From Fistulifera solaris (lineage: Eukaryota; Bacillariophyta; Bacillariophyceae; Naviculales; Stauroneidaceae), in assembly GCA_030295235.1 (NCBI GenBank), contig AP026143.1:62001-126000 (forward strand): 64,000 bases of DNA, read 5' to 3'. Below are positions 54,695 to 64,000 of the stretch, in pieces. The notes under the pieces are model-generated. The model saw only the letters and a list, made by a program, of their open reading frames with translations. It did not search any database and had not been told where the DNA came from. The position numbers and the translations under genes were made by a program. Within the stretch, counting starts at the first letter, position 1; each line of letters opens with the position of its first letter.

Positions 54695-56263
54695 ATGTCC
54701 TTCTCTTATTACGAAGTGGCTCAGGAGCATGTCTGGAAAGGCGGCTTTTATTTAGCGCTTTGCGTTTATGCATTTTCTTGCGCGCAAAGCAGTGGTTCTT
54801 TTCTCACTTGGAGCGCCATCGTTGGGGTTTTTATGGCCATATGCTTCTTCCAAGAACTTGCTTTACTTTTTCAACGGCGTCATTTACCGCCTGGTCGCTA
54901 CGGACTACCTTTAATTCGTGAACTTCTCTGGTTCGTCATCGGCAACAAGATGGATTTCTTTGCTGAACGAAAGAAGAAATGGGGAGCGATCTTTAATGTT
55001 TCGATTCCTTTCACAGCTACCATCTTGTCGGAACAAGAAGATTTACAATGGCTATTCCAGATGGAGCGAAAAGGATTTATCAAAATTTCGTGGCCTGCCA
55101 CAGTCGTTGCGACTTTAGGTCCAAATGCGATCGCGAACGTGTTTGGAGAACAGCATCGAAGACTTCGAGCATTTTTTCAACCCTGGTTCAGCCCCGCGTT
55201 TGTGGAAAACTATCTTGGTGTTATTGATGTGACAGTACAAGAAGAGCTAAAAGAATGGGCAACATTGTCATCATCGTCGACTCTTTCCTCTGACGTCTTC
55301 AAACTTTTTGCTCTTCGTTTGTTTTTTGCTGCGAGCTTCGGGAAGGTTGACGAACAGATGCTCATTACATTTCACGACGACTTCAAGACCTGGTTGGATG
55401 GATTCATTTCCATAACGGGCACGGTTCGCGTTCCAGGTACACGTTTTGATCAAGCCATGGCTGCACGCGAACGCATTCTGACTACCATCGACCACCTCAT
55501 TGATCAGTTTGAAAAGGAAAATCCGGAGGGTTCAGATCTAGCAGAGAACACTGTACTAGGTAGATGCGTGTATGCTTCCGGTGAAGATGGCTTATGTCCT
55601 GATCGATCTCAGCTGAAAGATGGTTTGTTGAATATTATTTTTGCTGGTCATGATACGACTACCGGTGCCATGGGGTCCGCGATTTATCATCTGGCGCACC
55701 AGTCGGTGGCCAGAGATGCACTCCTAGAAGAAATCAACAATCTTTTTTCGAAGTCGACAGGACTCGATATGGAAAAACTAAAGTCCGCACCAGTTTTGAA
55801 CGCAATCATTTGGGAAACCATGAGGGTAGACCCGCCTGTGCTAGCAGGCCCACGCCGTACGGAACAAGAGTTGGTCTATAAAAATTTCAGGTTCCCCATG
55901 AATTCGTTGATATTCTATAGCATTTCCTTGGCTGCGACGGACCCGAATGCGTATGAGCATCGACCTCTTGAGTTCGATTTTCGTCGATTTCTTCCCAAGG
56001 ATCACAAACTGTATGATCCGACCATTTGGAATCACAAAGAATCCCGCGACATTGTCGATCCAGCTCAAGGTCGAGCCAACTATCCGATCTTCGGTGGTGG
56101 AAGTCGTATTTGTTTAGGAAAACATTTCGCACTGCTAGAGTTGCGCGTGTTCTTGGTTCGCCTGTTTCAAAACTATGAACTGTCGGTGGAAAATGGGACG
56201 AAGGCGTGGCTTCCTATTAACACATGGAATGTGAATTTCCAATTATTAAAGAAGACCACTTAA
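54695..56263 (+). CDS. Cytochrome P450 (CYP85-clan/CYP120-like)
   Basis: About 522 residues from the first ATG. An N-terminal membrane segment (LTWSAIVGVFMAICFFQEL) precedes the Pro-rich hinge LPPGRYGLPLIRELL. P450 landmarks: I-helix FAGHDTTTGAMG, ExxR as ETMRVDPP, and the heme-binding loop FGGGSRICLGKHFALLE with the Cys ligand. The sequence FGEQHRRLRAFFQPWFSP resembles CYP120/CYP26 (CYP85 clan). These enzymes oxidise sterols, retinoids or fatty-acid-type compounds. The substrate is not determinable. It is divergently arranged with IWS1. Frame intact. Confidence 0.88.
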   Translation: MSFSYYEVAQEHVWKGGFYLALCVYAFSCAQSSGSFLTWSAIVGVFMAICFFQELALLFQRRHLPPGRYGLPLIRELLWFVIGNKMDFFAERKKKWGAIFNVSIPFTATILSEQEDLQWLFQMERKGFIKISWPATVVATLGPNAIANVFGEQHRRLRAFFQPWFSPAFVENYLGVIDVTVQEELKEWATLSSSSTLSSDVFKLFALRLFFAASFGKVDEQMLITFHDDFKTWLDGFISITGTVRVPGTRFDQAMAARERILTTIDHLIDQFEKENPEGSDLAENTVLGRCVYASGEDGLCPDRSQLKDGLLNIIFAGHDTTTGAMGSAIYHLAHQSVARDALLEEINNLFSKSTGLDMEKLKSAPVLNAIIWETMRVDPPVLAGPRRTEQELVYKNFRFPMNSLIFYSISLAATDPNAYEHRPLEFDFRRFLPKDHKLYDPTIWNHKESRDIVDPAQGRANYPIFGGGSRICLGKHFALLELRVFLVRLFQNYELSVENGTKAWLPINTWNVNFQLLKKTT

Positions 56264-56498
56264 AGAAAGAGAGAGGTGGAGCATTGAGCGGCGTCGAATA
56301 CAGAAAAGTAAAAGTATTTATCAAGACGTTCAAAAAATTAGTTATGTTTGGCTACTAGCGATCAACGTCTCCCATCATGATAACTTGTTTTGACAGCAGA
56401 TTAAGGAAAAGACTAAAATAGTCTATGCAGCTACGTGCTTCCAAACGCTTTCAAGTGGATGCCTAAGTTCGTAAAAACGTTCTTCGGATGGACAATCT

Positions 56499-57566
56499 TT
56501 ACTTCTTGTCGCGCCGGTTCAGTGCTCGTAGAGCGTCTGCGACTAAGCTAGATCTGCGTCGAGCCGGTTTATCATTCGTCTGAAATATCCCCTTGTTCTC
56601 TTCCTCGCTAACTAGTTTCGAACCGTTGTGCTGTACTTTGCCAGGAGCATCGGCGACAAGGAACCGGTTGGAGTTTCGTTCCGAGTCAGGTTTTGTGTTT
56701 GGTTTTTGGTGCTGAATGCTAATAGTGCGGTTTGCGGGAATGGATGACTTGACGTGGCGAAAGAGAGTTTCGACATTGCCAGAGTTGAAATGACTGCCAA
56801 CAAAGCGAGATTTCTGAATGAGAGAATTTCTCCGAATTGGAGCAGTAATTTCCAGCCGTGTTCGTGAAGGCAGAACCGCTTGGTTAAGACTTTGCTTATT
56901 CTCAATTGGAAGCAGGGCTTCTGTGCGCTGATCAGATGTCCCAATTGACGACTTTTTTCGTTTTGCTTTTGGTTTTCGAGAGTCCTCAGAAGCGTCTTTC
57001 TTGGGCGCCACCACAGAAGTCTCTGCTGAGTTGTTATCTAGGACCTCAAATCGGTCAAACAATTGTTGCTTGTAGCGATGTTCACCCGGAACTTCACTAA
57101 GAGCATGTCTCAAGAATGCATCGAATGGTTCTTGAGGCGACAATTGCAAGGCAACGAGCGAAATGAGATGCGAAATATCCCTAAAAACGAGGTCTTCGTT
57201 TTCAAGTTTCTTTCCCTTTCTGCTTTTTCCAAATTTCTTCTTATAAAGCTTGGTAAAGACACCTTCGTAATCAACCCATAAACGAAGTCGGAGTAAAGCC
57301 TGCGCTTTCAGCTCACGTTTTCGGGAGTCGCTCGTCGTTGTTTCTGACGAAGTGAAGTCGCCTCCAATGTTTCGAGGCAATTCATTCAATAATTGCATAA
57401 GCTTTCGAAAATTTCCCTTACAACCGTTGCTGTATTTGAGAATAACTTTTAGTGAAGGCTCTCCAGTCTGAACATAAGCTCTTAATTTCTCTGTTAAGCT
57501 CTCATTCAGTGAGCTGGGTTCTTCTTCGTGTCTATCGACTGCCATGCAGTCCGCTTTTTCGGTCAT
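56499..57566 (-). CDS. Basic, partly disordered protein of unknown function
   Basis: The 355-residue protein starts at ATG 57564-57566. The N-terminal ~180 residues look folded and helical (EKLRAYVQTGEPSLKVILKY, LLRLRLWVDYEGVFTKLYKK, DISHLISLVALQL). From about residue 190 the sequence is basic and low-complexity (KKDASEDSRKPKAKRKKSS), ending in RRRSSLVADALRALNRR. It has no family I can name. An E2F consensus site (TTTTGGCGC on the minus strand, 57691-57704) lies 125 bp upstream, suggesting S-phase expression. A nuclear or replication-related role is a guess. Confidence 0.55.
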   Translation of the reverse strand: MTEKADCMAVDRHEEEPSSLNESLTEKLRAYVQTGEPSLKVILKYSNGCKGNFRKLMQLLNELPRNIGGDFTSSETTTSDSRKRELKAQALLRLRLWVDYEGVFTKLYKKKFGKSRKGKKLENEDLVFRDISHLISLVALQLSPQEPFDAFLRHALSEVPGEHRYKQQLFDRFEVLDNNSAETSVVAPKKDASEDSRKPKAKRKKSSIGTSDQRTEALLPIENKQSLNQAVLPSRTRLEITAPIRRNSLIQKSRFVGSHFNSGNVETLFRHVKSSIPANRTISIQHQKPNTKPDSERNSNRFLVADAPGKVQHNGSKLVSEEENKGIFQTNDKPARRRSSLVADALRALNRRDKK

Positions 57567-57894
57567 CTTCAGTAGAACCAACAGCTATAGGCAAAGTAGA
57601 TTATAAGCCAAGATACACTGTTTGGAGAGCACCGAATGAGTGAACCGAAAAAGGTTTGAAAGGGAAGAAATAAATGAGGCTGGCGCACCCAAAAAGCGCC
57701 AAAACGTCAAAACAATGACATCGCGCAGGGCGGTCGTCCACTCTATGTACAAAGCCTCATTGGGTACCGGTACGATAGGCTTTTGATTTTTGGATTTTTG
57801 ACAACTTGACGTCACAAATTATTGGGCCTGTTGTATCTTTCGGGCTTCGATCAATTTCAACAACCAACATGAGCAAAACAAAGCAAAGCGCTGA
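57567..57894. promoter_or_regulatory. Divergent promoter with E2F, TGACGTCA and TACCGGTA
   Basis: Contains the E2F consensus (57691-57704), TACCGGTA (57765-57772) and TGACGTCA (57807-57814) between two divergent genes. Function inferred from position. Confidence 0.5.
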
Positions 57895-58491
57895 ATGACC
57901 TCTCCCAGCTTCTTTAAAGCGAAAATGAGACTCTTATTCCTTTTTATAGCATTTGTGTCTGTAGAAGCGTTCGTTGTGACCCACAATATCCGACCAGCGA
58001 CAATCGCTCTTCAGTCGGAAAATGGCAGCGGCATGGCAAGGATGTTTGGGTTGGTGGCAGCAGTGTCGGTGTTTTCTTTGAATAGTCCTTCTGCTCTGGC
58101 TTCAGACTTACAGGGACCCGTCGGTAAGGTTATCGGTCAATTCAGTAGTCGCCCGTCTTTGTACGTCCTGGTCTCTCAACATTCTCTCGCTTCAGCACCG
58201 TTCGCGTCATCCACAGTACACGTAGCCGAAGCTATCAAAGTACTCGACATGGGTCTTCCAACCTATGGCGATATCAAAGACAGTAAAGCAAGTGTCACAA
58301 ATGTCAAATCGTTGTCGACGGAGGCTACTGGCATGATGTCTCGATCGAAGAAATCCTCCGGCGGATCCGATGCGGCTGAAACACCGGAAAAGAAGCCCGT
58401 ACTTCAGAAACAATCTTACACTCCGGCAAAGCCATCTTACGTTCCTCCCAAACAAGAGAAGGGGACTCCGATGCCAACATATGATTTTTGA
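57895..58491 (+). CDS. Plastid, probably thylakoid-lumen, protein of unknown function
   Basis: The 198-residue protein has a signal peptide (MRLLFLFIAFVSVEA|F), the diatom plastid mark with cleavage before Phe. A second hydrophobic segment (MFGLVAAVSVFSLNSPSALA|SD) with an AxA-type end suggests transport into the lumen. No conserved domain is recognised. The mature part is Ser/Pro/Lys-rich, ending with repeated TPAKPSYVPPKQE-type sequence. Start 57895 or the second Met (57925) are both possible. The localisation call is stronger than any function call. Confidence 0.6.
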   Translation: MTSPSFFKAKMRLLFLFIAFVSVEAFVVTHNIRPATIALQSENGSGMARMFGLVAAVSVFSLNSPSALASDLQGPVGKVIGQFSSRPSLYVLVSQHSLASAPFASSTVHVAEAIKVLDMGLPTYGDIKDSKASVTNVKSLSTEATGMMSRSKKSSGGSDAAETPEKKPVLQKQSYTPAKPSYVPPKQEKGTPMPTYDF

Positions 58492-58884
58492 GTCAAATAG
58501 AACGACTGCAGCGTGCATTTACTTTACCAACTTGGTCCGCGACGAAATGGTATCCTCAGTCGTTAGCCTTAGTATCTATAACAGTAACTCCTCGTTGCTT
58601 ACAAATAAATTGAACACCGGCAGTATGGAATACTCAATAAATACACCAAACTTCAAAGCTTTAGCTTAAGATCCTTCCGGGGGACGACTCTCTAGAGAGA
58701 CGACTTAACCTTGTTCTTATTGGCGGAGCCAATTATACTTTATGACAATAACAATAACAATAACAATTTGAGATTATATTTTAAGTCCTATCCACGTTGT
58801 AGGGATCTACTCTTGTCGAAGTAGACCGCTAGAACTGATTCAGACTGGTTGCCCATCAAAAATGGACATCCGATTTTGTTGTCA
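58492..58884. other. Intergenic gap before the tandem repeat
   Basis: Contains a short AT-rich 3' region and a (AACAAT)-like patch around 58744-58770. No gene. Confidence 0.4.
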
Positions 58885-60125
58885 AAAATGCGATGATTTC
58901 CGTGAGAGCTAGGTGTCCGAGGGATGGTCGACGTGTGTCAAGACCAAAGAAAGTAACGTGAGAGCGCCAAAGTCGTCTGCGTAGAAAGTGTACTGGGATC
59001 GTTGTAGGCGGCAGCGAGCCGAGGTCAAACTTGCTAATTCATACATAGCCTGCTTCTTCGATGCTTAGAATTGCCCGTGTGTTGTATTCTCCGATACTGT
59101 GATTGATTCTCCATGATTTTGTTCTCCATGCTTAGGTTCTCCATTCGATTAGTGAACCCTTGATATAAGTTGAAAATGCGATAATTTCCGCAAGAGCTAG
59201 GTGTCCGAGGGATGGTCGACGTGTGTCAAGACCAAAGAGAGTAACGTGAGAGCGCCAAAGCGTCGTCTGCGTAGAAAGTGTACTGGGATCGTTGTAGGCG
59301 GCAGCGAGCCGAGGTCAAACTTGCTAATTCATACATAGCCTGCTTCTTCGATGCTTAGAATTGCCCGTGTGTTGTATTCTCCGATACTGTGATTGATTCT
59401 CCATGATTTTGTTCTCCATGCTTAGGTTCTCCATTCGATTAGTGAACCCTTGATATAAGTTGAAAATGCGATAATTTCCGCAAGAGCTAGGTGTCCGAGG
59501 GATGGTCGACGTGTGTCAAGACCAAAGAGAGTAACGTGAGAGCGCCAAAGCGTCGTCTGCGTAGAAAGTGTACTGGGATCGTTGTAGGCGGCAGCGAGCC
59601 GAGGTCAAACTTGCTAATTCATACATAGCCTGCTTCTTCGATGCTTAGAATTGCCCGTGTGTTGTATTCTCCGATGCTGTGATTGATTCTCCATGATTTT
59701 GTTCTCCATGCTTAGGTTTTCTATTCGATTAGTGAACCCTTGATATAAGTTGAAAATGCGATAATTTCCGCAAGAGCTAGGTGTCCGAGGGATGGTCGAC
59801 GTGTGTCAAGACCAAAGAGAGTAACGTGAGAGCGCCGAAGCGTCGTCTCCGTAGAAAGTGTACTGGGATCGTTGTAGGCAGCGGCGAGCGGCCTCCAAAT
59901 GTGTATCTGCATGAAAAACATGCTTCTCCGATGCTTAGGTTCTCTAATCGCCTAATGAACCTTTGAATATACAAACTGCAATAATTTCCGTGAGAGGTGG
60001 GTGTCCGAGGGATGGTTGACGCTTGTCAAAACCAAGAAAAGAGACATGAGAGCGCCAAAGCGTCGTCTGCGTAGAAAGTGTACTGGGGTCGTCGTAGGCG
60101 GCGGCAAGCCGAAGCCAAAAGTTGT
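58885..60125 (+). repeat. Tandem repeat array, about 290-bp unit, 3 full and 2 partial copies
   Basis: Units start with AAAATGCGATAATTTCC-like sequence at about 58885, 59173, 59463, 59753 and 59973. Unit lengths are 288, 290, 290, then 220 and about 150 bp. Copies 2 and 3 differ at only about three positions, so they are young. The first copy lacks 2 bp and has a few changes; copies 4 and 5 carry an internal deletion and more divergence. Within each unit, gtgtccgagggatggt and a tail of tctccat repeats are constant. The open frames inside are short and not conserved, so it is annotated as repeat, not genes. It could be a minisatellite or a degraded element. Confidence 0.9.
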
Positions 60126-60435
60126 AAATGCCGTAAAACAATCAATATCCATTCGTTTCACTTGAAATAAAATCCATATGCTTAGAAATAAAGCAGGTAT
60201 CCTTTTTATCGAAAAAGAACCATCGATAAAGACCTGTCGTAGATAAAATACGAATATTTCGAAATCCTCCGTGCGCGTGACTTTTCCAACGGAAAAGTAA
60301 AATTATACTTTATGGATTTGAAATTGCATTGCATTCAAAATGTTGGCAGCCATAAGCATCTACTAGTTTTGATTTTATGCTTATCATCACACGCAACATA
60401 ACACCCTGTTAGAGCTCTCTTGTTTGTAATTAGAA

Positions 60436-61657
60436 ATGGGAATGGAGGAAGATTCGGAAGAATCAATATCGTTGAAACACATCCTGGGCGATATGTCGGT
60501 AGAATCTTTCTTTGATGATATCTGGCAAAAGCGACTGCTGTTTTCCGTCCTGAAAACGACAATCTATTTACATCTTATCATCATGCTATTGAAAATGGAT
60601 GGAATATCATGACAGAACTTTTAGAGCACGACGGCGACAAAGTTTTAGTGTTCGAGAATCAGGGTGTATTGGATAATAGAGACGAGTCCGAACCTTTGGC
60701 AGCCTCCTTTTGAAAGGGAATTCACTGGTTTGGAATCATGCGGATGTATTGACGTTACCACTGGCTCATCTTTGCGATGACTTGCAAAAATCATTCCCAC
60801 ACGCCTACGCAAATGTTTATCTAACCCCTCCACAAAGTCAAACGGTACCACCGCACGCCGATGATCGCGATGTGCTCGTTATTCAATTGTATGGAGAGAA
60901 AAATTGGACGGTGTATCGAAACATACCGATTGCGTACCCATATCCCCATGAGCAAGTCGGTAAAGACGAGCGTTTGCCCGTTCCGGAGCAAGTCTTGGAT
61001 GGGCCTTGCTACAACATAACGTTACAGAAAGGCCATGTTCTCTATATGCCTCGTGGTTACGTGCACGAAGCGCATTCGGCTCAGCACACCAGCAGCTTAC
61101 ACGCAACTATAGCGTTTGCAACGCAGGATTGGACTTGGGCTGGTTTTCTGCAGCAGCAAACAGAGAAGGTGCTTTTTCAGACGAACCCAGAGTACCGCAT
61201 GGCGGTGCCGCGGACGATTGGAATGCGAAGTCAAATACACAATAAGGACGAGATCGAAAACTTCATGAGGCAGGCTATAACAACGCTTCAAAATGAAATA
61301 ACGTTTGATAAGTTGGAGGACACCATGGCTAAAAAGTACGCTTTCCACAATGATCGAGCCAAGAAACTGAGAAATGCCATTGCCGTTGACTCATCATCAC
61401 GTAAAGGCCCTCTTTCTGTCGGATGGAAAGTCCCATTAAGGGTCTCAACTCCGCCGAAATCCAAGGGCACGGGATTGAATATACGGGAAGACCATTTGTT
61501 TTTGGCGGAGCTGTTGCAAACCTTACGGTCCCAACCGGAGAAATGCTTTGCTCCGTGTGATTATCCCGCTCTAATACATCCGAATGTGTGCTGCGATTTT
61601 GTCCTCCTGTGTTTCGCCATGCAATGCGTCACCTTAGGAGCTCTAGCAGTAGCTTGA
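60436..61657 (+). CDS. NO66/MINA-like JmjC cupin (ribosomal oxygenase family), two frame breaks
   Basis: The first part has the NO66-type entry (ESFFDDIWQKRLL, then FENQGVLDN). The cupin core contains the Fe-binding HxD (VPPHADDRDVLVIQLYGEKNW), and the second His lies in MPRGYVHEAHS. Family members are 2-oxoglutarate oxygenases that hydroxylate ribosomal proteins or act on histones. Two frame breaks occur in T4 runs, at 60541-60544 and 60708-60711; each needs one extra T, after which homology runs from ATG 60436 to the stop at 61657. The C-terminal winged-helix-like part is less clear. Confidence 0.75.
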
Positions 61658-62037
61658 AGCGCTAGCGACAAATGAGGCTATTTTTAAAAGAGTTTTCTTG
61701 TCTCAACATCTACTATGGAGACTTCTCCGAACTCAGAAGTCCTTAAGTTCTCATAATTACTTGGTAAGGTATCATTATCTTCCTCATCCTTAGCTTTCAA
61801 TTCCCTGTGCCTAATACTAATAACCTTACTAGATTTGCTCGTAAACCTTAACCCTAATTCATCGCTACTTCAGAAGGTGGCAGCATTTATTTATTATTTT
61901 TGCGCGCATTTTTTTTTTTGATTGGCAAAGAGCGATTGCAAAGACGTAATTGCACCACAACCGAAGTAGCCTAACTATTTTTCGCGTTATCTTTCATACA
62001 ATATTGTGCTTCCAGTTAAGTTGACGGCCTTACGAAA
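61658..62037. other. Intergenic gap with a telomere-like C-strand 9-mer
   Basis: Contains TAACCCTAA (about 61848-61857), complementary to TTAGGG repeats. It is not repeated, so it is not an internal telomere tract. Flanking sequence is AT-rich. A poly-T run lies near 61910-61920. Confidence 0.3.
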
Positions 62038-63127
62038 ATGACAGTATCCGCCCCATCGTCGAACGAGTTACAGAGACGCGTCACGGCAGCCAAAATGGTT
62101 ACGACAGATGTCACGCGGCGCATGATTTGTGGAGGTGTTGCCGGTATGATAGCCAAGGTATGTTGATTGAATACAGGATGGTCACGTTACTTCTTTGGAG
62201 CTCAAAGTCATCGTTACAGACTGTAACAAATCCCTTGGAACGGATCAAAATGTTGTCACAAACGGGAGAAGGAACCAAAAAGGCCAGCGGGAGACCGTCC
62301 ATCTTGGGTTTATATCGTGATATATTGCAGAAAGAAGGCATATTGGGTTTATGGGCTGGAAATGGGGCCAATCTGTAAGTCCTCGACAAGCAAACGGTAG
62401 CTGCAACAGCTTCTCTCTCGCTCATTTCGATCATCGAATCATTCCGCTTTTTAGGTTACGTGTCTTTCCTGCCAAATCGGTGGTGTTTTCCTGCAATGAC
62501 TATTATCGAGCTTTGTTTTCACGAATCTTACAAACCGATCAACTACCTGCTCCCGTCAGCTTTCTGGCAGGAGGATTAAGTGGGATGACGGCGACGGCTG
62601 TGACATATCCCTTGGATTTGGCGCGAGGACGCATTTCGGGGAAACTGGCGGTCGCCAAGGGACAGAAAGTTTATCGCGGTATAGTTCAAACGATTCTTTT
62701 GACAGTCCGGGAAGAAGGTGTTGCTGCGCTGTTTAAGGGTATAACACCTACGATTCTGGGTGCATTGCCGTATGAAGGCATCAAATTTGGTACTGTTGGT
62801 GCCATGGAGCGTCTCTTTCCGGAGGAAAATTCCTCCGTAAGTACTCCGGTTCGTAAAATGATTTTTGGTGGGATGGGAGGTGTTATGGCTGGATTAATTA
62901 CGTATCCGAACGACACAGTGCGGCGCCTTTTGCAGCTGCAAGGTAGCCGTGGCAACAGCTCAACGTATGCTGGCTACTGGGATTGTGTGAGACAAACGTA
63001 TAGGACTCACGGAATCTCTCGTTTCTACCATGGCTTGACGATAAACACAATTCGCATGGCTCCCAACACTGCTCTGCAGTTCTATTTCTATTCCCTACTC
63101 AAGCAGTGGTCGGATGGTCTCGTATAG
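62038..63127 (+). CDS. Mitochondrial carrier family protein (SLC25)
   Basis: Exons 62038-62157, 62220-62374 and 62455-63127; introns of 62 and 80 bp with GTATGT and GTAAGT donors. 315 residues. Three repeats carry the carrier signature Px[DE]xx[KR]: NPLERIKM, YPLDLARGR, YPNDTVRR. The sequence between, NGANLLRVFPAKSVVF, is close to CoA/adenine-nucleotide carriers of the SLC25A16/A42 type. It is likely in the mitochondrial inner membrane, exchanging CoA or nucleotides. The exact substrate is uncertain. Frame intact. Confidence 0.88.
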
Positions 63128-63201
63128 CGTATGGCTTTCGGCCGATGTTTGGATGGCTCTCCAGCATTCTCATTCCGTAATTTATAAGCACACTAAACTG
63201 A

Positions 63202-63249
63202 TGAGCTGCGAGTTTCTACAACGATGTGCTGCGAGTTTCTACAACGATG
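63202..63249 (+). repeat. Short tandem duplication (about 24 bp, two copies)
   Basis: GCTGCGAGTTTCTACAACGA occurs twice back-to-back in the 3' region between two genes. Confidence 0.8.
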
Positions 63250-63355
63250 TCATTAAGGTTTGAGCGGCAAACCTTTCTTGGCTCCCGAGATCAATAACAT
63301 GAAAAACAAACCAGTATTCATATCAGTTATATAACAGTAGGACCAATTAAGTGAC

Positions 63356-64000
63356 TCATACAGCTGAGTCTTCCAAAACACTGCTTTCTCCCGTACGAGT
63401 ACCTCCATCTCGGGCGAGAAGACTTCCGGCGCCATTGTCGTCGGAACTACCCAGGGCCAAGTTTTCCATGTTCGTCAAAATTACCGTTGCAATTCCGCGA
63501 TCTTCCGAATCTTCCTCGTCAATGTCATCCAACATTTCTGTCTCTTCCTCATCCTCCACGAGAGGATCCAGTAAAGCTTCTGTGCCAGTTCCGCCGGATG
63601 CTCGGGAAACATTGGAAGAGTACACCAAATCGCTAAACGCGTGACAATCTTCCAAAGTGTCTTCCGACAACCGTTCGTTGACCGACGGCAAGTTACTAAA
63701 CTCTCTACTGTTGTGCATTTTGGCCTTTGACTCTGCGAAATCGAGTTCCACGAGGCCTTGTCGATCGTAGAGAATATCCCGATCAACGAGATCGTCAAGC
63801 GAGCTTATCGAAGAGTTTCCGTCTGTCGATGTTGTTGTTGATATGGTCTTCTTGCTGTGATGTGGACTCCGGGAGCGTCCTCGTTGGTCGGGGATGCGCT
63901 TTTTAAGAATACTGTTCACCTTTTCTGGCGGATGTAAGCTGGGACTCAAGCGGGGAGGCCCACGCGTGGCGTTCATTCTACCCGGGGGCAAATCGTCAAT
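63356..64000 (-). CDS. Hypothetical protein, partial at the right edge
   Basis: The open frame runs from the right window edge to a stop at 63356. It is Ser/Asp/Glu-rich with IDEEDSEDRG and a basic Pro/Arg patch (QRGRSRSPHHSK) near its visible start. No domain is recognised. It may continue leftward in protein terms beyond 64000; a first ATG in frame lies at about 63976. No functional call. Confidence 0.5.
   Translation of the reverse strand: MDDLPPGRMNATRGPPRLSPSLHPPEKVNSILKKRIPDQRGRSRSPHHSKKTISTTTSTDGNSSISSLDDLVDRDILYDRQGLVELDFAESKAKMHNSREFSNLPSVNERLSEDTLEDCHAFSDLVYSSNVSRASGGTGTEALLDPLVEDEEETEMLDDIDEEDSEDRGIATVILTNMENLALGSSDDNGAGSLLARDGGTRTGESSVLEDSAV

Noticed and set aside
58885-60125. 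Short minus-strand open frames in the tandem repeat as a protein family
   Set aside because: They are created by each repeat unit, are not preserved when units diverge, and lack any domain.
2324-60711. Programmed ribosomal frameshifting at CTTTTG as the main explanation of the breaks
   Set aside because: The same deficit appears where the mRNA has AAAA and at G and C runs, and two breaks need one base fewer; sequence error explains all with one cause.

Overview
This is a nuclear window from a photosynthetic stramenopile, almost certainly a diatom. The reasons are: several genes carry bipartite plastid presequences (a signal peptide ending just before Phe, as in the diatom 'ASAF' rule); there is a tandem pair of Asn/Gln- and Cys-rich, RXL-containing, single-pass membrane proteins that look like silicanins (frustule/silica-vesicle proteins); and there is a diatom-type cyclin. 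Genes are dense, occur on both strands with no operons, and have few introns, mostly 60-110 bp with GTAAGT-like donors. Genus and species cannot be read from the sequence.

Layout. 0-12 kb: PH-LRAT fusion, a Patched/NPC1 fragment, cystathionine gamma-synthase-like enzyme, EamA-type transporter, plastid ABM-domain protein, OMA1-like protease, ABCG half-transporter. 12-21 kb: mitochondrial FtsH/m-AAA protease, proteasome beta (PSMB1-like), P5C reductase, an unknown gene, a possible poly-Asp secreted protein, purple acid phosphatase. 21-32 kb: a 1.9 kb empty stretch, a Cys/His-domain protein, a probable thylakoid-lumen thioredoxin-like protein, proteasome alpha-2, cyclin, COQ6-like monooxygenase, class I amidotransferase, and a plastid-type cyclophilin with a predicted 4-nt microexon. 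32-39 kb: F-box/SNF2 ATPase, plastid Hsp20, two unknown genes. 39-49 kb: tandem silicanin-like pair, telomerase reverse transcriptase, LYR-motif protein, bromodomain-NET protein. 49-53 kb: a 3.9 kb stretch without convincing genes. 53-64 kb: IWS1, cytochrome P450, an unknown basic protein, a lumenal protein, a roughly 290-bp tandem repeat array, a NO66-like cupin, a mitochondrial carrier, and a gene running off the right edge.

The strongest cross-cutting signal is a set of about 22 single-base frame breaks in 14 otherwise well-conserved genes. Most sit in short T or A runs, very often C-TTTT-G (or its complement) where the protein demands one more base. The same break occurs on both strands and in both T-rich and A-rich mRNAs, so consensus homopolymer error is the likeliest cause. 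I therefore annotate these genes as intact in function but broken in this sequence, and give each break's position.

No CRISPR array, rRNA, convincing tRNA or intact mobile element was seen. Intergenic regions are enriched for short palindromic motifs (TACC[A/T]GGTA, TACCGGTA, TGACGTCA, GGCGCGCC) and for E2F-like sites near TERT and two unknown genes.
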